Shown: positions 55,820 through 64,000 of the stretch, in pieces
Layout: each line of letters opens with the position of its first letter
Numbering within the stretch: the stretch's first letter is position 1
DNA from: Pseudomonadota bacterium
GTDB taxonomy: Bacteria; Pseudomonadota; Gammaproteobacteria; Steroidobacterales; Steroidobacteraceae
Direction of reading: 5' to 3'
Length of the DNA stretch: 64,000 bases
Assembly: GCA_947459825.1 (NCBI GenBank)
Contig: CANHFH010000001.1
Coordinates: 59,338 to 123,337 of the forward strand
Position numbers and translations under genes: made by a program
The notes under the pieces: generated by a model
The model's input: only the letters and a program-made list of their open reading frames with translations
What the model was told of the DNA's origin: nothing
Database searches by the model: none

Positions 55820-56719
55820 ATGACCGCGCTGCGAGCCCCTGATTGGTCCACCGACGGCCGCGACTGGCCGAACCGCGAGGCGAGCCGCTTCGTGGAGGCC
55901 GGTGGGCTGCGATGGCATGTCCAGATCGCAGGGTCGGGCCCGGCGCTGCTGCTGGTGCACGGCACCGGCGCGTCCACGCATTCGTTCCGCGATCTGTTGC
56001 CGCTGTTGGCGCAGCGCTTCACGGTCGTCGCGCCGGACCTGCCCGGGCACGGCTTCACCACGCGCCCCGCGGAGCCGGCGCATCTTTCCTTGCCGGGCAT
56101 GGCGGCGGGCGTGGTGGCGCTGCTGCGCGCCTTGGGGGTCGTGCCGGAGGTCGCGGTAGGTCACTCGGCCGGCGCGGCCATCCTCTGCCGCATGTGCCTC
56201 GATGGCATGCTCCAGCCGCGCGCGGTCGTCAGCCTGAACGGCGCTCTGTTGCCGCTGCCGGGGCTGCGCCATCCTGCGTTGACGCCGCTGGTGAGGGGGG
56301 TGGTCTCCGGCGACTGGTTGCCGCGGATCTTCGCGCGCCGCATGGAGTCGCCGCGCGAGGTCGAGCGGCTGCTGGCCCGTACCGGCTCGACCATCGACGA
56401 GCGGGGGAAAGACCTGTACGCGCGGTTGTCGCGCAACGCATCGCACACGGGCGCGGCGCTCGCCATGATGGGGCACTGGGACACGCGGCCGCTCGAGGCC
56501 GAGCTGCCGCGGCTCGCGGTGCCGCTGCTGCTGCTGGTCGGCGCCCGAGACGGCATGATCCTGCCGGGCGTGGCGCTGCGTGTGCGCAGCCTCGCGCCCC
56601 GCTCCGAGCTGCTGCAGATCTCCGGGCTCGGGCATCTCGCGCACGAGGAGTCGCCGCAGCTCGTCGCCGACGAGATCGTCGCGTACGCGCGTGCGCAGGG
56701 CGTCGCGGTTCCTTCCTGA
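55820..56719 (+). CDS. bchO: BchO-type alpha/beta hydrolase, Mg-chelatase accessory
   Basis: 299 residues. The N-terminus DWPNREASRFVEAGGLRWHVQ followed by LLLVHGTGASTHSFRDLLPLLA and PDLPGHGFTTRP is the characteristic BchO opening. The elbow is GHSAGAAILCRM, the acid lies in GARDGMILP, and the His in SGLGHLAHEE. BchO occurs in photosynthesis gene clusters, usually beside bchD/bchI, and is thought to aid Mg insertion into protoporphyrin, although its reaction is unproven. Here it opens a carotenoid cluster, followed 24 bases later by crtI. Confidence 0.82.
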   Translation: MTALRAPDWSTDGRDWPNREASRFVEAGGLRWHVQIAGSGPALLLVHGTGASTHSFRDLLPLLAQRFTVVAPDLPGHGFTTRPAEPAHLSLPGMAAGVVALLRALGVVPEVAVGHSAGAAILCRMCLDGMLQPRAVVSLNGALLPLPGLRHPALTPLVRGVVSGDWLPRIFARRMESPREVERLLARTGSTIDERGKDLYARLSRNASHTGAALAMMGHWDTRPLEAELPRLAVPLLLLVGARDGMILPGVALRVRSLAPRSELLQISGLGHLAHEESPQLVADEIVAYARAQGVAVPS

Positions 56720-56743
56720 CGCGCCGCACGGTATCGTGCACCC

Positions 56744-58213
56744 ATGAAACACGCGATCGTCATCGGCAGCGGATTCGGCGGGCTCGCCGCAGCGGTGCGG
56801 CTCGGCGTACGCGGTTATCGCGTCACGGTCCTCGAGAAGCTGGACGCGCCGGGCGGTCGCGCCTATGTCCATCGCCGTGATGGCTACACCTTCGATGCCG
56901 GTCCGACCATCATCACCGCGCCGTATCTCTTCGAGGATCTTTGGACGATCTGCGGCAAGCGCCTGGCCGACCATGTCAAGCTGCGCCCCATCGACCCCTT
57001 CTACCAGGTGCGGTTCGACGATGGCGATGTGTTCCGCTACAGCGCCGACCTCGATGCGGTGCGGGCGCAGATCGCGCGCATCGAGCCGCGGGATGTCGAG
57101 GGCTTCGACCGTTTCCTCGACAAGAGCCGCCGCATCTTCGAGGTCGCCTTCGCGCAGCAGGCCGAGCAGCCGTTCCATGAGCTCGGCGCGCTGTTCGCAG
57201 CGGCGCCGGGATTGGTGCGGCTCGGCGGCTACCGCTCGGTGTACCAGGAGGTCTCGCGCTTCTTCCGCAGCGAGAAGCTGCGGCTGCTGTTCAGCTTCCA
57301 TCCGTTGCTGATCGGCGGCAACCCCTTCACGACCACCGCCTACTACTGCCTCATCGCGCACCTCGAGCGCACCTACGGCGTGCATTACGCCGAGGGCGGG
57401 GTGGGCGCGCTCATGAACGGCATCGTCGACCTCGTCCGCGGCACCGGCGGCACGCTGCGCTGCGGCGCCGAAGTCGCCGAGGTGCTGGTCGAGGGCGGCA
57501 AGGCGAGGGGCGTGCGGCTCGCGTCCGGCGAGGTCATCGAGTCGGACATCGTGGTCTCCAACGCCGACGCGGCGTGGACCTACGGCAAGCTGCTCGGCAA
57601 GCACGCGCGCCGCCGCTGGACCGACGCCAAGCTCGAGCGCTCGCGCTATTCGATGAGCCTGTTCGTCTGGTATTTCGGCACCCGTCGCCGCTACGACGAT
57701 GTCTACCACCACACCATGGTGCTCGGGCCGCGCTACCGCGGTCTGCTGGACGACATCTTCAAGCGCAAGGTGCTGGCGAAGGACTTCAGCCTCTACCTGC
57801 ACCGTCCGACGGCGAGCGACACCACGCTCGCGCCGCCCGGTCACGACGCGTTCTATGTGCTGGCGCCGGTGCCGCATCTCGGCAGCGGCACGGACTGGCG
57901 CGAGCGCGCCGAGCCGTATCGACAGGCCGTGCAGCGCCGTCTCGAGGACACCCTGCTGCCGGGGCTCGGGGATTCTTTGACGACCTCGTTCGTGCTCACG
58001 CCGCAGGATTTCCACGACCGCCTGTCGTCGTGGAAGGGTGCGGCCTTCGCGATGGAGCCACAGCTCTTCCAGAGCGCATGGTTCCGGCCGCACAACCGCA
58101 GCGAGGAGGTCGAGGGTCTATACCTCGTCGGTGCGGGCACGCATCCGGGCGCGGGGCTGCCGGGCGTGGTGTCGTCGGCGCGCATCCTCGACAAGATCGT
58201 CCCGGATCCCTGA
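56744..58213 (+). CDS. crtI: Phytoene desaturase
   Basis: 489 residues. The FAD motif is VIGSGFGGLAAAVRL, then EKLDAPGGRAYVHRRDGYTFDAGPTIITAP, and the C-terminal family signature LYLVGAGTHPGAGLPGVVSSA. CrtI introduces three or four double bonds into phytoene to give neurosporene or lycopene. Length and termini match full CrtI. The start is the first ATG after bchO. It faces crtD across a short hairpin region. Confidence 0.93.
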   Translation: MKHAIVIGSGFGGLAAAVRLGVRGYRVTVLEKLDAPGGRAYVHRRDGYTFDAGPTIITAPYLFEDLWTICGKRLADHVKLRPIDPFYQVRFDDGDVFRYSADLDAVRAQIARIEPRDVEGFDRFLDKSRRIFEVAFAQQAEQPFHELGALFAAAPGLVRLGGYRSVYQEVSRFFRSEKLRLLFSFHPLLIGGNPFTTTAYYCLIAHLERTYGVHYAEGGVGALMNGIVDLVRGTGGTLRCGAEVAEVLVEGGKARGVRLASGEVIESDIVVSNADAAWTYGKLLGKHARRRWTDAKLERSRYSMSLFVWYFGTRRRYDDVYHHTMVLGPRYRGLLDDIFKRKVLAKDFSLYLHRPTASDTTLAPPGHDAFYVLAPVPHLGSGTDWRERAEPYRQAVQRRLEDTLLPGLGDSLTTSFVLTPQDFHDRLSSWKGAAFAMEPQLFQSAWFRPHNRSEEVEGLYLVGAGTHPGAGLPGVVSSARILDKIVPDP

Positions 58214-58236
58214 CGCGCGTCGGCGCGCGTCCCTTT
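58213..58236. terminator. Hairpin between convergent crtI and crtD
   Basis: ACGCGCG-TCGG-CGCGCGT, a 7-base-pair stem, begins in the crtI stop codon and is followed by CCCTTT. The T-run is short, so it is a weak plus-strand terminator. It separates two convergent desaturase genes. Confidence 0.4.
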
Positions 58237-59795
58237 CAGACCGCGTCGGCGAGCAGCCGCGCGGCGGCGAGACGGCCGGAAAGCGTCGCCATCGGCACGC
58301 CGGGGCCGGGATGCACCGACCCGCCCGCGAGGTAGAGCCCCGGCACGCCGCTCGCGGCGCCCGGCCGCTGGAAGCTGCCGAGGGCGCCGTGGTTCGCGCG
58401 GCCGTAGAGCGAGCCGCCGGTCGCCGGGAACAGCCGCTCCCAGTCCTGCGGACGGGTGACCACACCGCCTTGGCGCGCCGCGACGCTTCCATCGCCCACC
58501 ACGAAGCCGCAGTCGCGCATCAGTCCGAACGCATCGTCTCCGATCCGATCCAGCGTCGCGTCGTCGATGCCGCCGCGATCGCCGTCCGCCGGAGCGTTGA
58601 CGAGCAGCAGCAGCCGCTCGGCCGCGCCCTCGGTAAGGCCGTCTCGGAGCGCGGCCGCCGCGCTCGCGTCGCGGTCCTGCGCGCAGACGTAGACGGTCGG
58701 CGCGCGGCTGACGGTGCGGCGGCGGAACACCGCGTCGAACTCGTCGGGGTAGTCGTCGCCGAAGAACACCGTGTGGTGCGCGAGCGGGAAGCCGCGCGTC
58801 GGGGCGCGCAGGCACCAGGTGACGGCCGACAGCGCGCGGTCGCGCGGTGCGGTGACGGGCAGCGCGCCGCGCAGATCCTCGCCCATTGCGCCGCTGCCGA
58901 GCGCGCTGATGTCGCCGTTGAACACGACGGCGTCCGCCGCGATCTCTTCCCCGGAGTCCAGCACCACACCTGACACCCGACGCGCCCGCACCACCAATCG
59001 CGCGACATGCGCGTCATACCGGTAGTCCGCGCCGTGCTCCTTGCCCAGCGTCTCGAGCGCGAGCGCGATGCGACGCATCCCGCCCTGCACCAGCCAGACG
59101 CCCTGCTGCTCGACATGGGCGATCAGCATCAGCGTCGCGGGTGCGGCGAGCGGTGAACTGCCGACATAGGTCGCGTAGCGTGAATAGAGCTGCCGCAGGC
59201 GCGGGTCGCGGAACTGCGCGCCGAGCGTCTGCCACAGCGTGCGCCAAGGCGCGGTGCGCCACATCGCGCCGAGACCGCGGACGCCGAGGCGGGCGACGAG
59301 CTCCGCGGGCGAGGGGCGCTGCGCCTCCATGAAGCTGTGGCGCAGCGCGTCATGCAGCCCACCGCTGCGGGCGTGGAAGTCACGGAACGCGCGGGCATCG
59401 TCTGCGCCCGCGAAATCGCCGATGGCCGAGGCGGAGCGCTCGACATCCGCGAAGAGGTCCAGCCGGCCGCCCTCGCGCCACGCGTGGCGGGCCAGCAGAT
59501 CCGCGGGTACGAGCGGCAAGCGGTCTTCGAGCCGCGCACCGGCGTCGGCGAACAGCGATTCGAACACGGCGCGCATCGTGAACACGGTCGGCCCGCCGTC
59601 GATGCCCGGGCAGGCGTCGCCCGGACCGGCGGTGCCGGGATCGCCGTTCGCGCCGCCACCGACCATGACCTCGCGCAGCTTGCCGCCGGGTCCGGCGGCG
59701 CGCTCGAGCACGGTGACGCGGCAGCCGGCACGCGCGAGGTCGACGGCGGCGGCGAGGCCGCCCATCCCGGCGCCGATGACGAGGACGCGACGCAC
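58236..59795 (-). CDS. crtD: CrtD-type carotenoid 3,4-desaturase
   Basis: 519 residues starting at GTG 59795, with GAGGA nine bases upstream. The FAD motif VLVIGAGMGGLAAAVDLARAG, then DGGPTVFTMRAVFESLFADAG, the block RYATYVGSSPLAAPATLMLIAHVEQQGVWLVQGGMRRI, and the end GLYLAGGSVHPGPGVPMATLSG fit the hydroxyneurosporene (1-hydroxycarotenoid 3,4-) desaturase group rather than CrtI. Such enzymes act in the spheroidene/spirilloxanthin pathway of purple bacteria. No crtC or crtF is visible here. Transcribed with the DUF2306 gene. Confidence 0.88.
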   Translation of the reverse strand: MRRVLVIGAGMGGLAAAVDLARAGCRVTVLERAAGPGGKLREVMVGGGANGDPGTAGPGDACPGIDGGPTVFTMRAVFESLFADAGARLEDRLPLVPADLLARHAWREGGRLDLFADVERSASAIGDFAGADDARAFRDFHARSGGLHDALRHSFMEAQRPSPAELVARLGVRGLGAMWRTAPWRTLWQTLGAQFRDPRLRQLYSRYATYVGSSPLAAPATLMLIAHVEQQGVWLVQGGMRRIALALETLGKEHGADYRYDAHVARLVVRARRVSGVVLDSGEEIAADAVVFNGDISALGSGAMGEDLRGALPVTAPRDRALSAVTWCLRAPTRGFPLAHHTVFFGDDYPDEFDAVFRRRTVSRAPTVYVCAQDRDASAAAALRDGLTEGAAERLLLLVNAPADGDRGGIDDATLDRIGDDAFGLMRDCGFVVGDGSVAARQGGVVTRPQDWERLFPATGGSLYGRANHGALGSFQRPGAASGVPGLYLAGGSVHPGPGVPMATLSGRLAAARLLADAV

Positions 59796-59809
59796 GGCGG
59801 TGTGCGTCC

Positions 59810-60580
59810 TCAGGCGCGGGAAGCGGCGTCCGTCCCGTCCGCTTCGCGCGCCGGACGGCGCGCGGCGGGCAGACGCGCCACCGCGAGACGCTGATGGATG
59901 ATGATCGCGAGGCCGACCACCAGCGGGATCGCCCAGAGCCCGGGGTGCAGCGCGAGCTCCGGGATCGTACGCACCGCGCCGAAGGCGAAGAACGCGGTGT
60001 AGACCGAGATGCCGGCGCCCACGAGGGCCTTCAGGTGTTCCTTGAGCCACATCAACGGACCCGGGTCGGGGTGGTAGAGGAACCAGAGGTTGGTGGCGAC
60101 GGTGGCGATGCCGATCGCGGGCATCCCGAGCATCAAGGGCAGGTCGGCGAGCCAGGCCTGGACGATGCAGTTGACCGAAGCCGCGATGAGCAGCGCCTGC
60201 AACGCGATGTTGCGCCACTCGCGCTGCGATTCGCGGTCGTCCTTGTGGCGTACCGTCTGCCAGCCGTACCAAGCGAGGTTGATGGTCAAGATGGCGAGGC
60301 CCTGCATCATCCAGCCGAAGATGCCGCGGATCCACTGCGGACCGGCCTCGACGAGATGCGGGTGGGTCCCGATGGGGTCGATGAGCGTGCAGAGGCTGAT
60401 GCCGACGGCGGCGGTGCCCGTGGCGAGCATGGTCCAGGTGAAGACCTTGCCCCAGCGCTTGTGCGCCGCACCGCCCTTGCGGCCGATCACCGGCACCCAG
60501 AACGCGACGAGACCCACGCTGCCGAACGCGATGTGCAGCGCGATGAAGGTGAAGAACGCGGCCGGCACCAGCGATTCCAT
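59810..60580 (-). CDS. DUF2306-type membrane protein
   Basis: 256 residues with seven predicted helices, from the ATG at 60580 (MESLVPAAFFTFIALHIAFGSVGLVAFWV). The phrase GGAAHKRWGKVFTWTML is a family landmark, and a His in ALHIAF and another in AAHKRW could bind heme. The function is unknown. It is transcribed with crtD (14-base gap) and divergent from the P450, so a role in the carotenoid pathway or its redox supply is possible but unproven. Confidence 0.75.
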   Translation of the reverse strand: MESLVPAAFFTFIALHIAFGSVGLVAFWVPVIGRKGGAAHKRWGKVFTWTMLATGTAAVGISLCTLIDPIGTHPHLVEAGPQWIRGIFGWMMQGLAILTINLAWYGWQTVRHKDDRESQREWRNIALQALLIAASVNCIVQAWLADLPLMLGMPAIGIATVATNLWFLYHPDPGPLMWLKEHLKALVGAGISVYTAFFAFGAVRTIPELALHPGLWAIPLVVGLAIIIHQRLAVARLPAARRPAREADGTDAASRA

Positions 60581-60664
60581 GCGTGACCATGCTGCGCCCG
60601 CGCCGCGCGGCTTGTCAAAGACGCCCTTCACGCCGCAGCCGTCAGGCGGTAGGGTAGTCCCCCC

Positions 60665-62038
60665 ATGTATCGTCCGCCCCGGCCCACGCCGCTCGCCGCG
60701 GTCATCTCGCTGCTGCGCACGGCGGCGCGCGGTGGCGGCGATCTGATGAGCCTGCTGCCCGCGAAGGCCTATCGCGTGCGCGCGGGATGGCTCGGTTATT
60801 CGCGGCGCGGCATCCTGATCGTCAACGATCCCGAACTGCTGCGCGATGTGCTCACCGACCCGGCAGGCATCTACCCCAAGAACGACCTGATGGCCGGCGC
60901 GCTGGAGCCGCTGGTGGGCAACTCCATCTTCGTGTCGCACGGCGATGTGTGGCGGCGGCAGCGGCGCATGATCGACCCGGCGTTCTCGCACATGCGGCTC
61001 GGCAAGGCCTTCGTCTCTATGTCCGCCGCGGTCGACGACTATGAACATCGGCTCGATGCGCTCTGCGGGACGGGCGAGCCGTTCTCGCTCGACCTCGCGA
61101 TGAGCCATCTCACCGCCGACATCATCTGCCGCACCGTGTTCTCGACCTCGTTGCGCTCGCAGACGGCGATCGATGTGTTCGAGTCGTTCACGGTGTTCGA
61201 ACGCACCTGCGCACAGGTCGAGTTCAAGCGGTTGGTGTTCGACAAGCCGTTCGCGGCCATCCCGCAGCACCCGGAGGTGCTCGCCGCCTGCGAGCGCATC
61301 CGGCATCACCTCGGCGAGCTGGTCGACAGCCATCTCGCGGGCGGCGAGGGCGGGGCGGTCTGGGACGACATCGCCGCCGAGGTCATCGCGGCGCGCGACC
61401 TCGATACCGGTGAAGGGTTCACGCGCAAGGAGCTCCTCGACCAGCTCGGCGTGATGTTCCTCGCCGGCCACGAGACCACCGCGAGCGCGCTCATCTGGAC
61501 CTTCATGATCCTCGGCCTGCAGCCGCAGGCGATGGCGCGGCTGCGCGCCGAGGTCGACGCGTCGGGCGACGGTGCGCTGTCGCTGGAACAGGTGCGGCGC
61601 ATGACCTTCGTGCGCAACGTGTTCAAGGAGACGCTGCGGCTCTATCCGCCGATCCCGTTCATCCCGCGCGTCGCGGCGGAGGATGCGGTCATCGGCGGTC
61701 ATCGTGCCAAGCGCGGCACCATGCTGATGATCGCGCCGTGGACCATCCATCGGCATCGCGACCTCTGGAAGGACCCGCACGCCTTCGACCCGGACCGGTT
61801 CTCCGCCGAGCGCGAACATGAACTGATCCCCGGGGCCTATCTGCCGTTCGGGCTCGGACCGCGGGTCTGCATCGGCGCGGGGTTCGCGCAGCTCGAGGCG
61901 AGCCTGATCCTCGCGCGGCTCTGCCGTCGCTACGACTTCGAGATCCTCGACGCCGATCGCATCCGACCGGTGGCGCGGCTGACGACGCGGCCCGAGAAGC
62001 AGTTGATGTGCCGCGTACGGCGCCGGGCGGACGCATGA
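60665..62038 (+). CDS. Cytochrome P450
   Basis: 457 residues, complete. The I-helix motif AGHETTASAL is at about 267, the ExxR motif is KETLRLYPP (Glu322, Arg325), and the heme loop FGLGPRVCIGAGF has the ligand Cys402. It lacks a membrane signal, as in bacterial class I P450s. It sits between carotenoid desaturase and phytoene synthase genes and is coupled to the ATP-grasp gene by ATGA, so a carotenoid or a lipid conjugate is the likely substrate; I cannot say which position is oxidised. No ferredoxin partner gene is beside it. Confidence 0.93.
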   Translation: MYRPPRPTPLAAVISLLRTAARGGGDLMSLLPAKAYRVRAGWLGYSRRGILIVNDPELLRDVLTDPAGIYPKNDLMAGALEPLVGNSIFVSHGDVWRRQRRMIDPAFSHMRLGKAFVSMSAAVDDYEHRLDALCGTGEPFSLDLAMSHLTADIICRTVFSTSLRSQTAIDVFESFTVFERTCAQVEFKRLVFDKPFAAIPQHPEVLAACERIRHHLGELVDSHLAGGEGGAVWDDIAAEVIAARDLDTGEGFTRKELLDQLGVMFLAGHETTASALIWTFMILGLQPQAMARLRAEVDASGDGALSLEQVRRMTFVRNVFKETLRLYPPIPFIPRVAAEDAVIGGHRAKRGTMLMIAPWTIHRHRDLWKDPHAFDPDRFSAEREHELIPGAYLPFGLGPRVCIGAGFAQLEASLILARLCRRYDFEILDADRIRPVARLTTRPEKQLMCRVRRRADA

Positions 62039-63168
62039 GCGGCCCGACCGTGCTGCTCACGCTCGGGCGTCTGCCGAAGGCGCTCGAGGTGGCGCGGGCG
62101 CTGCAGGGCGCGGGCTGCCGCGTCATCGTCGCCGAGCCGTTCAAACGACATCTCACCGGCGCCTCGCGCGCGGTCGCACGCAGCGTGGTGGTGACCTCGC
62201 CGGTGCAGGACCGCGAGGCTTATCTGCGGGAGATCTCCGACCTCGCGGTCGCCGAGGGCGCATCGCTGATACTGCCGGTCAGCGAGGAGATCCTGCACGC
62301 CTCGCTGCTGCACGGTCGTCTGCCCTCTGGGGTGCGGCTCGCCGCGATGCCGCATCGGACACTGCTTGCGCTGCACGACAAGTTTTCCTTCGCTGCGGTG
62401 TGCCGCGCAGCGGGCGTCGCGGCGCCGGAGACCTTCGCGCTCGGCGATCCGCGCGCGGTCGAGCTCGCACGCCGCGGGCGCACGGTGGTGAAGCCGATCT
62501 TCTCGTGCTCGGGCCGCGGGGTGCGCTTCCTCGCTGCGGGCGAGGCGCTGCCGTCCGCCGATGAGCCTGCGCTGGTGCAGGAGTTCTGCGCGGGGCGTCT
62601 GCTCAGCACCTTCACGCTGGCGCGCGCGGGAGAGCCGCGCATCACCGTGACCTACCGCGGCGCGGTGATGCAGGGGACGGTCGCGGTGTGCTTCGAGCGC
62701 ATCGACACGCCGCCTGCGGTCGACGCATGGGTGGGTGCGATGGTGCGGAACACGGCGTTCGACGGCTTCATCTCCTTCGACCTCGTCGAGGATGCGCAGG
62801 GCGTCATCCGCGGCATCGAGTGCAATCCGCGCGCGACCAGCGGCATCCACTTCGTGGAGCCGGCGGACCTCGCGGCGGCGCTGCTCGACCCGCAGGCCGA
62901 CGGACCGCTGCGCTTCAAGGAGAACCGGCTGATGCAGCAGTTCTATCCCTGCCTCACCGAGACCCAGCGCACCATGTTCGGCGAGGGTCCGTTCCGGGAG
63001 AACCTGCGCTGTCTGGTCGCCGCGAGCGATGTCACCTGGTCGGCGCGCGACCCGTGGCCGCTCGTCTCGCAGCCCTGGACCTCGTGGCCCATCATCGAGA
63101 TGGCGATGCGCCGGCGCTGCACCTTCGGCGAGGTGGCGATGCTCGACCTCGCCTGGAGCGGCGCGTAA
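62035..63168 (+). CDS. ATP-grasp ligase-like protein
   Basis: 377 residues. The N-terminal Rossmann-like part (VLLTLGRLPKALEVARALQGAGCRVIVAEP) is followed by the ATP-grasp domain with TVVKPIFSCSGRGVRFL, LVQEFCAGRLLSTFTLAR and the metal-binding end GIECNPRATSGIHF. It resembles carboxylate-amine ligases of the carbamoyl-phosphate-synthase type but has no known partner. Coupled to the P450 by ATGA and followed 10 bases later by crtB. It could ligate an amino acid or activate a carboxyl on a carotenoid-derived acid; this is inference. Confidence 0.8.
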   Translation: MSGPTVLLTLGRLPKALEVARALQGAGCRVIVAEPFKRHLTGASRAVARSVVVTSPVQDREAYLREISDLAVAEGASLILPVSEEILHASLLHGRLPSGVRLAAMPHRTLLALHDKFSFAAVCRAAGVAAPETFALGDPRAVELARRGRTVVKPIFSCSGRGVRFLAAGEALPSADEPALVQEFCAGRLLSTFTLARAGEPRITVTYRGAVMQGTVAVCFERIDTPPAVDAWVGAMVRNTAFDGFISFDLVEDAQGVIRGIECNPRATSGIHFVEPADLAAALLDPQADGPLRFKENRLMQQFYPCLTETQRTMFGEGPFRENLRCLVAASDVTWSARDPWPLVSQPWTSWPIIEMAMRRRCTFGEVAMLDLAWSGA

Positions 63169-63178
63169 AGTGGTGCGC

Positions 63179-64000
63179 ATGTCGCCCGATGCAGACACGC
63201 CTGCGCCGCTCGCGACGCGCGAGGACATCGAGGCCTGTCGCGCGGCCATCCGCGTCGGTTCGCGCACCTTCCACGCCGCCTCGCATCTGTTGCCGGTGCG
63301 GGTGCGCGAGCCCGCGCTGGCGCTGTACGCGTTCTGCCGTGAAGCCGACGACGCCATCGACGGCAGCGCGGAGCCGCGCGTCGCGCTGCACGCGCTCGAG
63401 GAGCGGCTCGACCGCGCCTACCGCCGCGAGCCGATCGACAACGCCGCCGACCGCGCGCTCGCCGATGTGGTCGCGCGCTTCCGCATCCCGCGCGCCGTGC
63501 CCGCCGCGCTCTTGGAGGGCTTCGCCTGGGACGCCGAAGGCCGTGTCTACCCGGATCTGTCGTCCTTGCGTGCCTACGGCATGCGGGTCGCGGGTACGGT
63601 GGGCGTGATGATGTCGTTGCTGATGGGCGTGCGCTCGGCCGGCGCGCTGGCGCGCGCGGCTGACCTCGGCATCGGCATGCAGCTCTCCAACATCGCGCGC
63701 GATGTCGGCGAGGATGCGCGGCTCGGCCGGGTGTATCTGCCGCGCGATTGGCTCGCCGAGGCGGGGATCGACGCCGACGAATGGCTCGCCGAGCCGCAGT
63801 TCGAGCCCGACCTCGGGCGTGTGGTGGCGCGGTTGGTGGATGAGGCGCAGCGGCTCTACGACCGTGCGGCCGTCGGTGTCACCGCACTGCCCGTGGAGTG
63901 CCGCCCGGCGATCCACGCGGCGCGGCTGATGTACGCCGAGATCGGCCGGAAGGTCGCCCGCGCGGGCGGCGACTCGGTCACGACCCGCGCAGTGGTGTCC
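63179..64000 (+). CDS. crtB: Phytoene synthase, 3' end outside window
   Basis: First 274 codons with no stop before the window ends. The two Asp-rich motifs that bind the diphosphates through Mg2+ are CREADDAID (Asp57 to Asp61) and NIARDVGEDARLGRVYLP (Asp175 to Asp179). The family phrase GSRTFHAASHLLP is near the start and AYGMRVAGTVGVMM in the middle. It joins two geranylgeranyl diphosphates to give phytoene. The ATG at 63179 was chosen; two GTG codons just before it are in the same frame. Confidence 0.93.
   Translation, partial: MSPDADTPAPLATREDIEACRAAIRVGSRTFHAASHLLPVRVREPALALYAFCREADDAIDGSAEPRVALHALEERLDRAYRREPIDNAADRALADVVARFRIPRAVPAALLEGFAWDAEGRVYPDLSSLRAYGMRVAGTVGVMMSLLMGVRSAGALARAADLGIGMQLSNIARDVGEDARLGRVYLPRDWLAEAGIDADEWLAEPQFEPDLGRVVARLVDEAQRLYDRAAVGVTALPVECRPAIHAARLMYAEIGRKVARAGGDSVTTRAVVS

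Noticed and set aside
60581..60664. Possible PpsR/CrtJ site (TGT-N12-ACA) between the DUF2306 and P450 genes
   Set aside because: The TGT at the best place is followed after 12 bases by TCA, not ACA; no exact match was seen before bchO, crtI or crtB either.

Overview
This 64 kb window is GC-rich (about 70 percent by eye) and almost fully coding. It comes from a bacterial chromosome, most likely a gammaproteobacterium: there are TonB-receptor and BamA/TamA-type outer-membrane proteins, MoaA-to-MoeA genes, a CysNC fusion, and small DUF6763- and DUF6491-type proteins. The lineage is inferred from gene content only. A BchO-type Mg-chelatase accessory gene lies beside crtI, a CrtD-type desaturase and crtB, so the right end looks like the edge of a carotenoid or photosynthesis gene cluster and the organism may be an anoxygenic phototroph. 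I see no insertion sequence, prophage, CRISPR array or rRNA. One tRNA-Arg(TCG) is present. No gap between genes exceeds 300 bases; the longest (about 160-180 bases, at 4355-4517, 41939-42104 and 49881-50060) are described with their neighbours.

Layout, left to right. 1-229: end of a TonB-dependent receptor and its terminator. 318-4354 (minus): MarA-like regulator, quinone oxidoreductase, ABC exporter, HAD phosphatase. 4518-8587: small Cys-containing protein, gabT (minus), then ferredoxin-NADP reductase, tesB and a secreted cytochrome c (plus). 8638-11473 (minus): VOC-fold protein and a BamA/TamA-type protein. 11556-18442 (minus): htpX, acyl-lipid desaturase, FAD oxidoreductase, DUF1365, cyclopropane-fatty-acid-synthase-like methyltransferase and a FAD-linked oxidase, probably one membrane-lipid modification operon. 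18568-25079 (minus): a type II DMSO-reductase-family molybdoenzyme operon (alpha, TorD-like chaperone, beta) ending in a major-facilitator transporter fused to a cytochrome c domain. 25161-26534: VIT1/CCC1 metal transporter and an acidic DUF6763-type protein. 26623-29045 (plus): proB-proA. 29062-34318 (minus): molybdenum cofactor operon moeA-moaA-moaC-mobA/moaD-moaE/moeB/rhodanese, with two fusion genes.

34416-45: small secreted protein, tRNA-Arg, old-yellow-enzyme-type oxidoreductase, MFS transporter and nnrU, then a glutathione block: glutathione peroxidase and gamma-glutamyltransferase, then S-(hydroxymethyl)glutathione dehydrogenase and S-formylglutathione hydrolase flanked by two paralogous short-chain dehydrogenases (through 45039), and a beta-propeller gene to 46010. 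46060-49880 (minus): Yip1 protein and a MacAB-like tripartite export system. 50061-54750 (plus): lipoprotein, then sulfate activation cysD-cysNC-cysQ and a gamma carbonic anhydrase. 54711-55772 (minus): membrane-anchored hydrolase. 55820-64000: bchO, crtI, crtD (minus), DUF2306 protein (minus), cytochrome P450, ATP-grasp ligase, and a crtB cut by the window end.

The clearest functional link is between the molybdoenzyme operon and the cofactor operon 4 kb away, which supplies MobA for the bis-MGD cofactor this enzyme family uses. Nearly every operon joins genes by ATGA or GTGA stop/start overlaps, which implies translational coupling. The tetranucleotide ACGT is strongly under-represented across the window.
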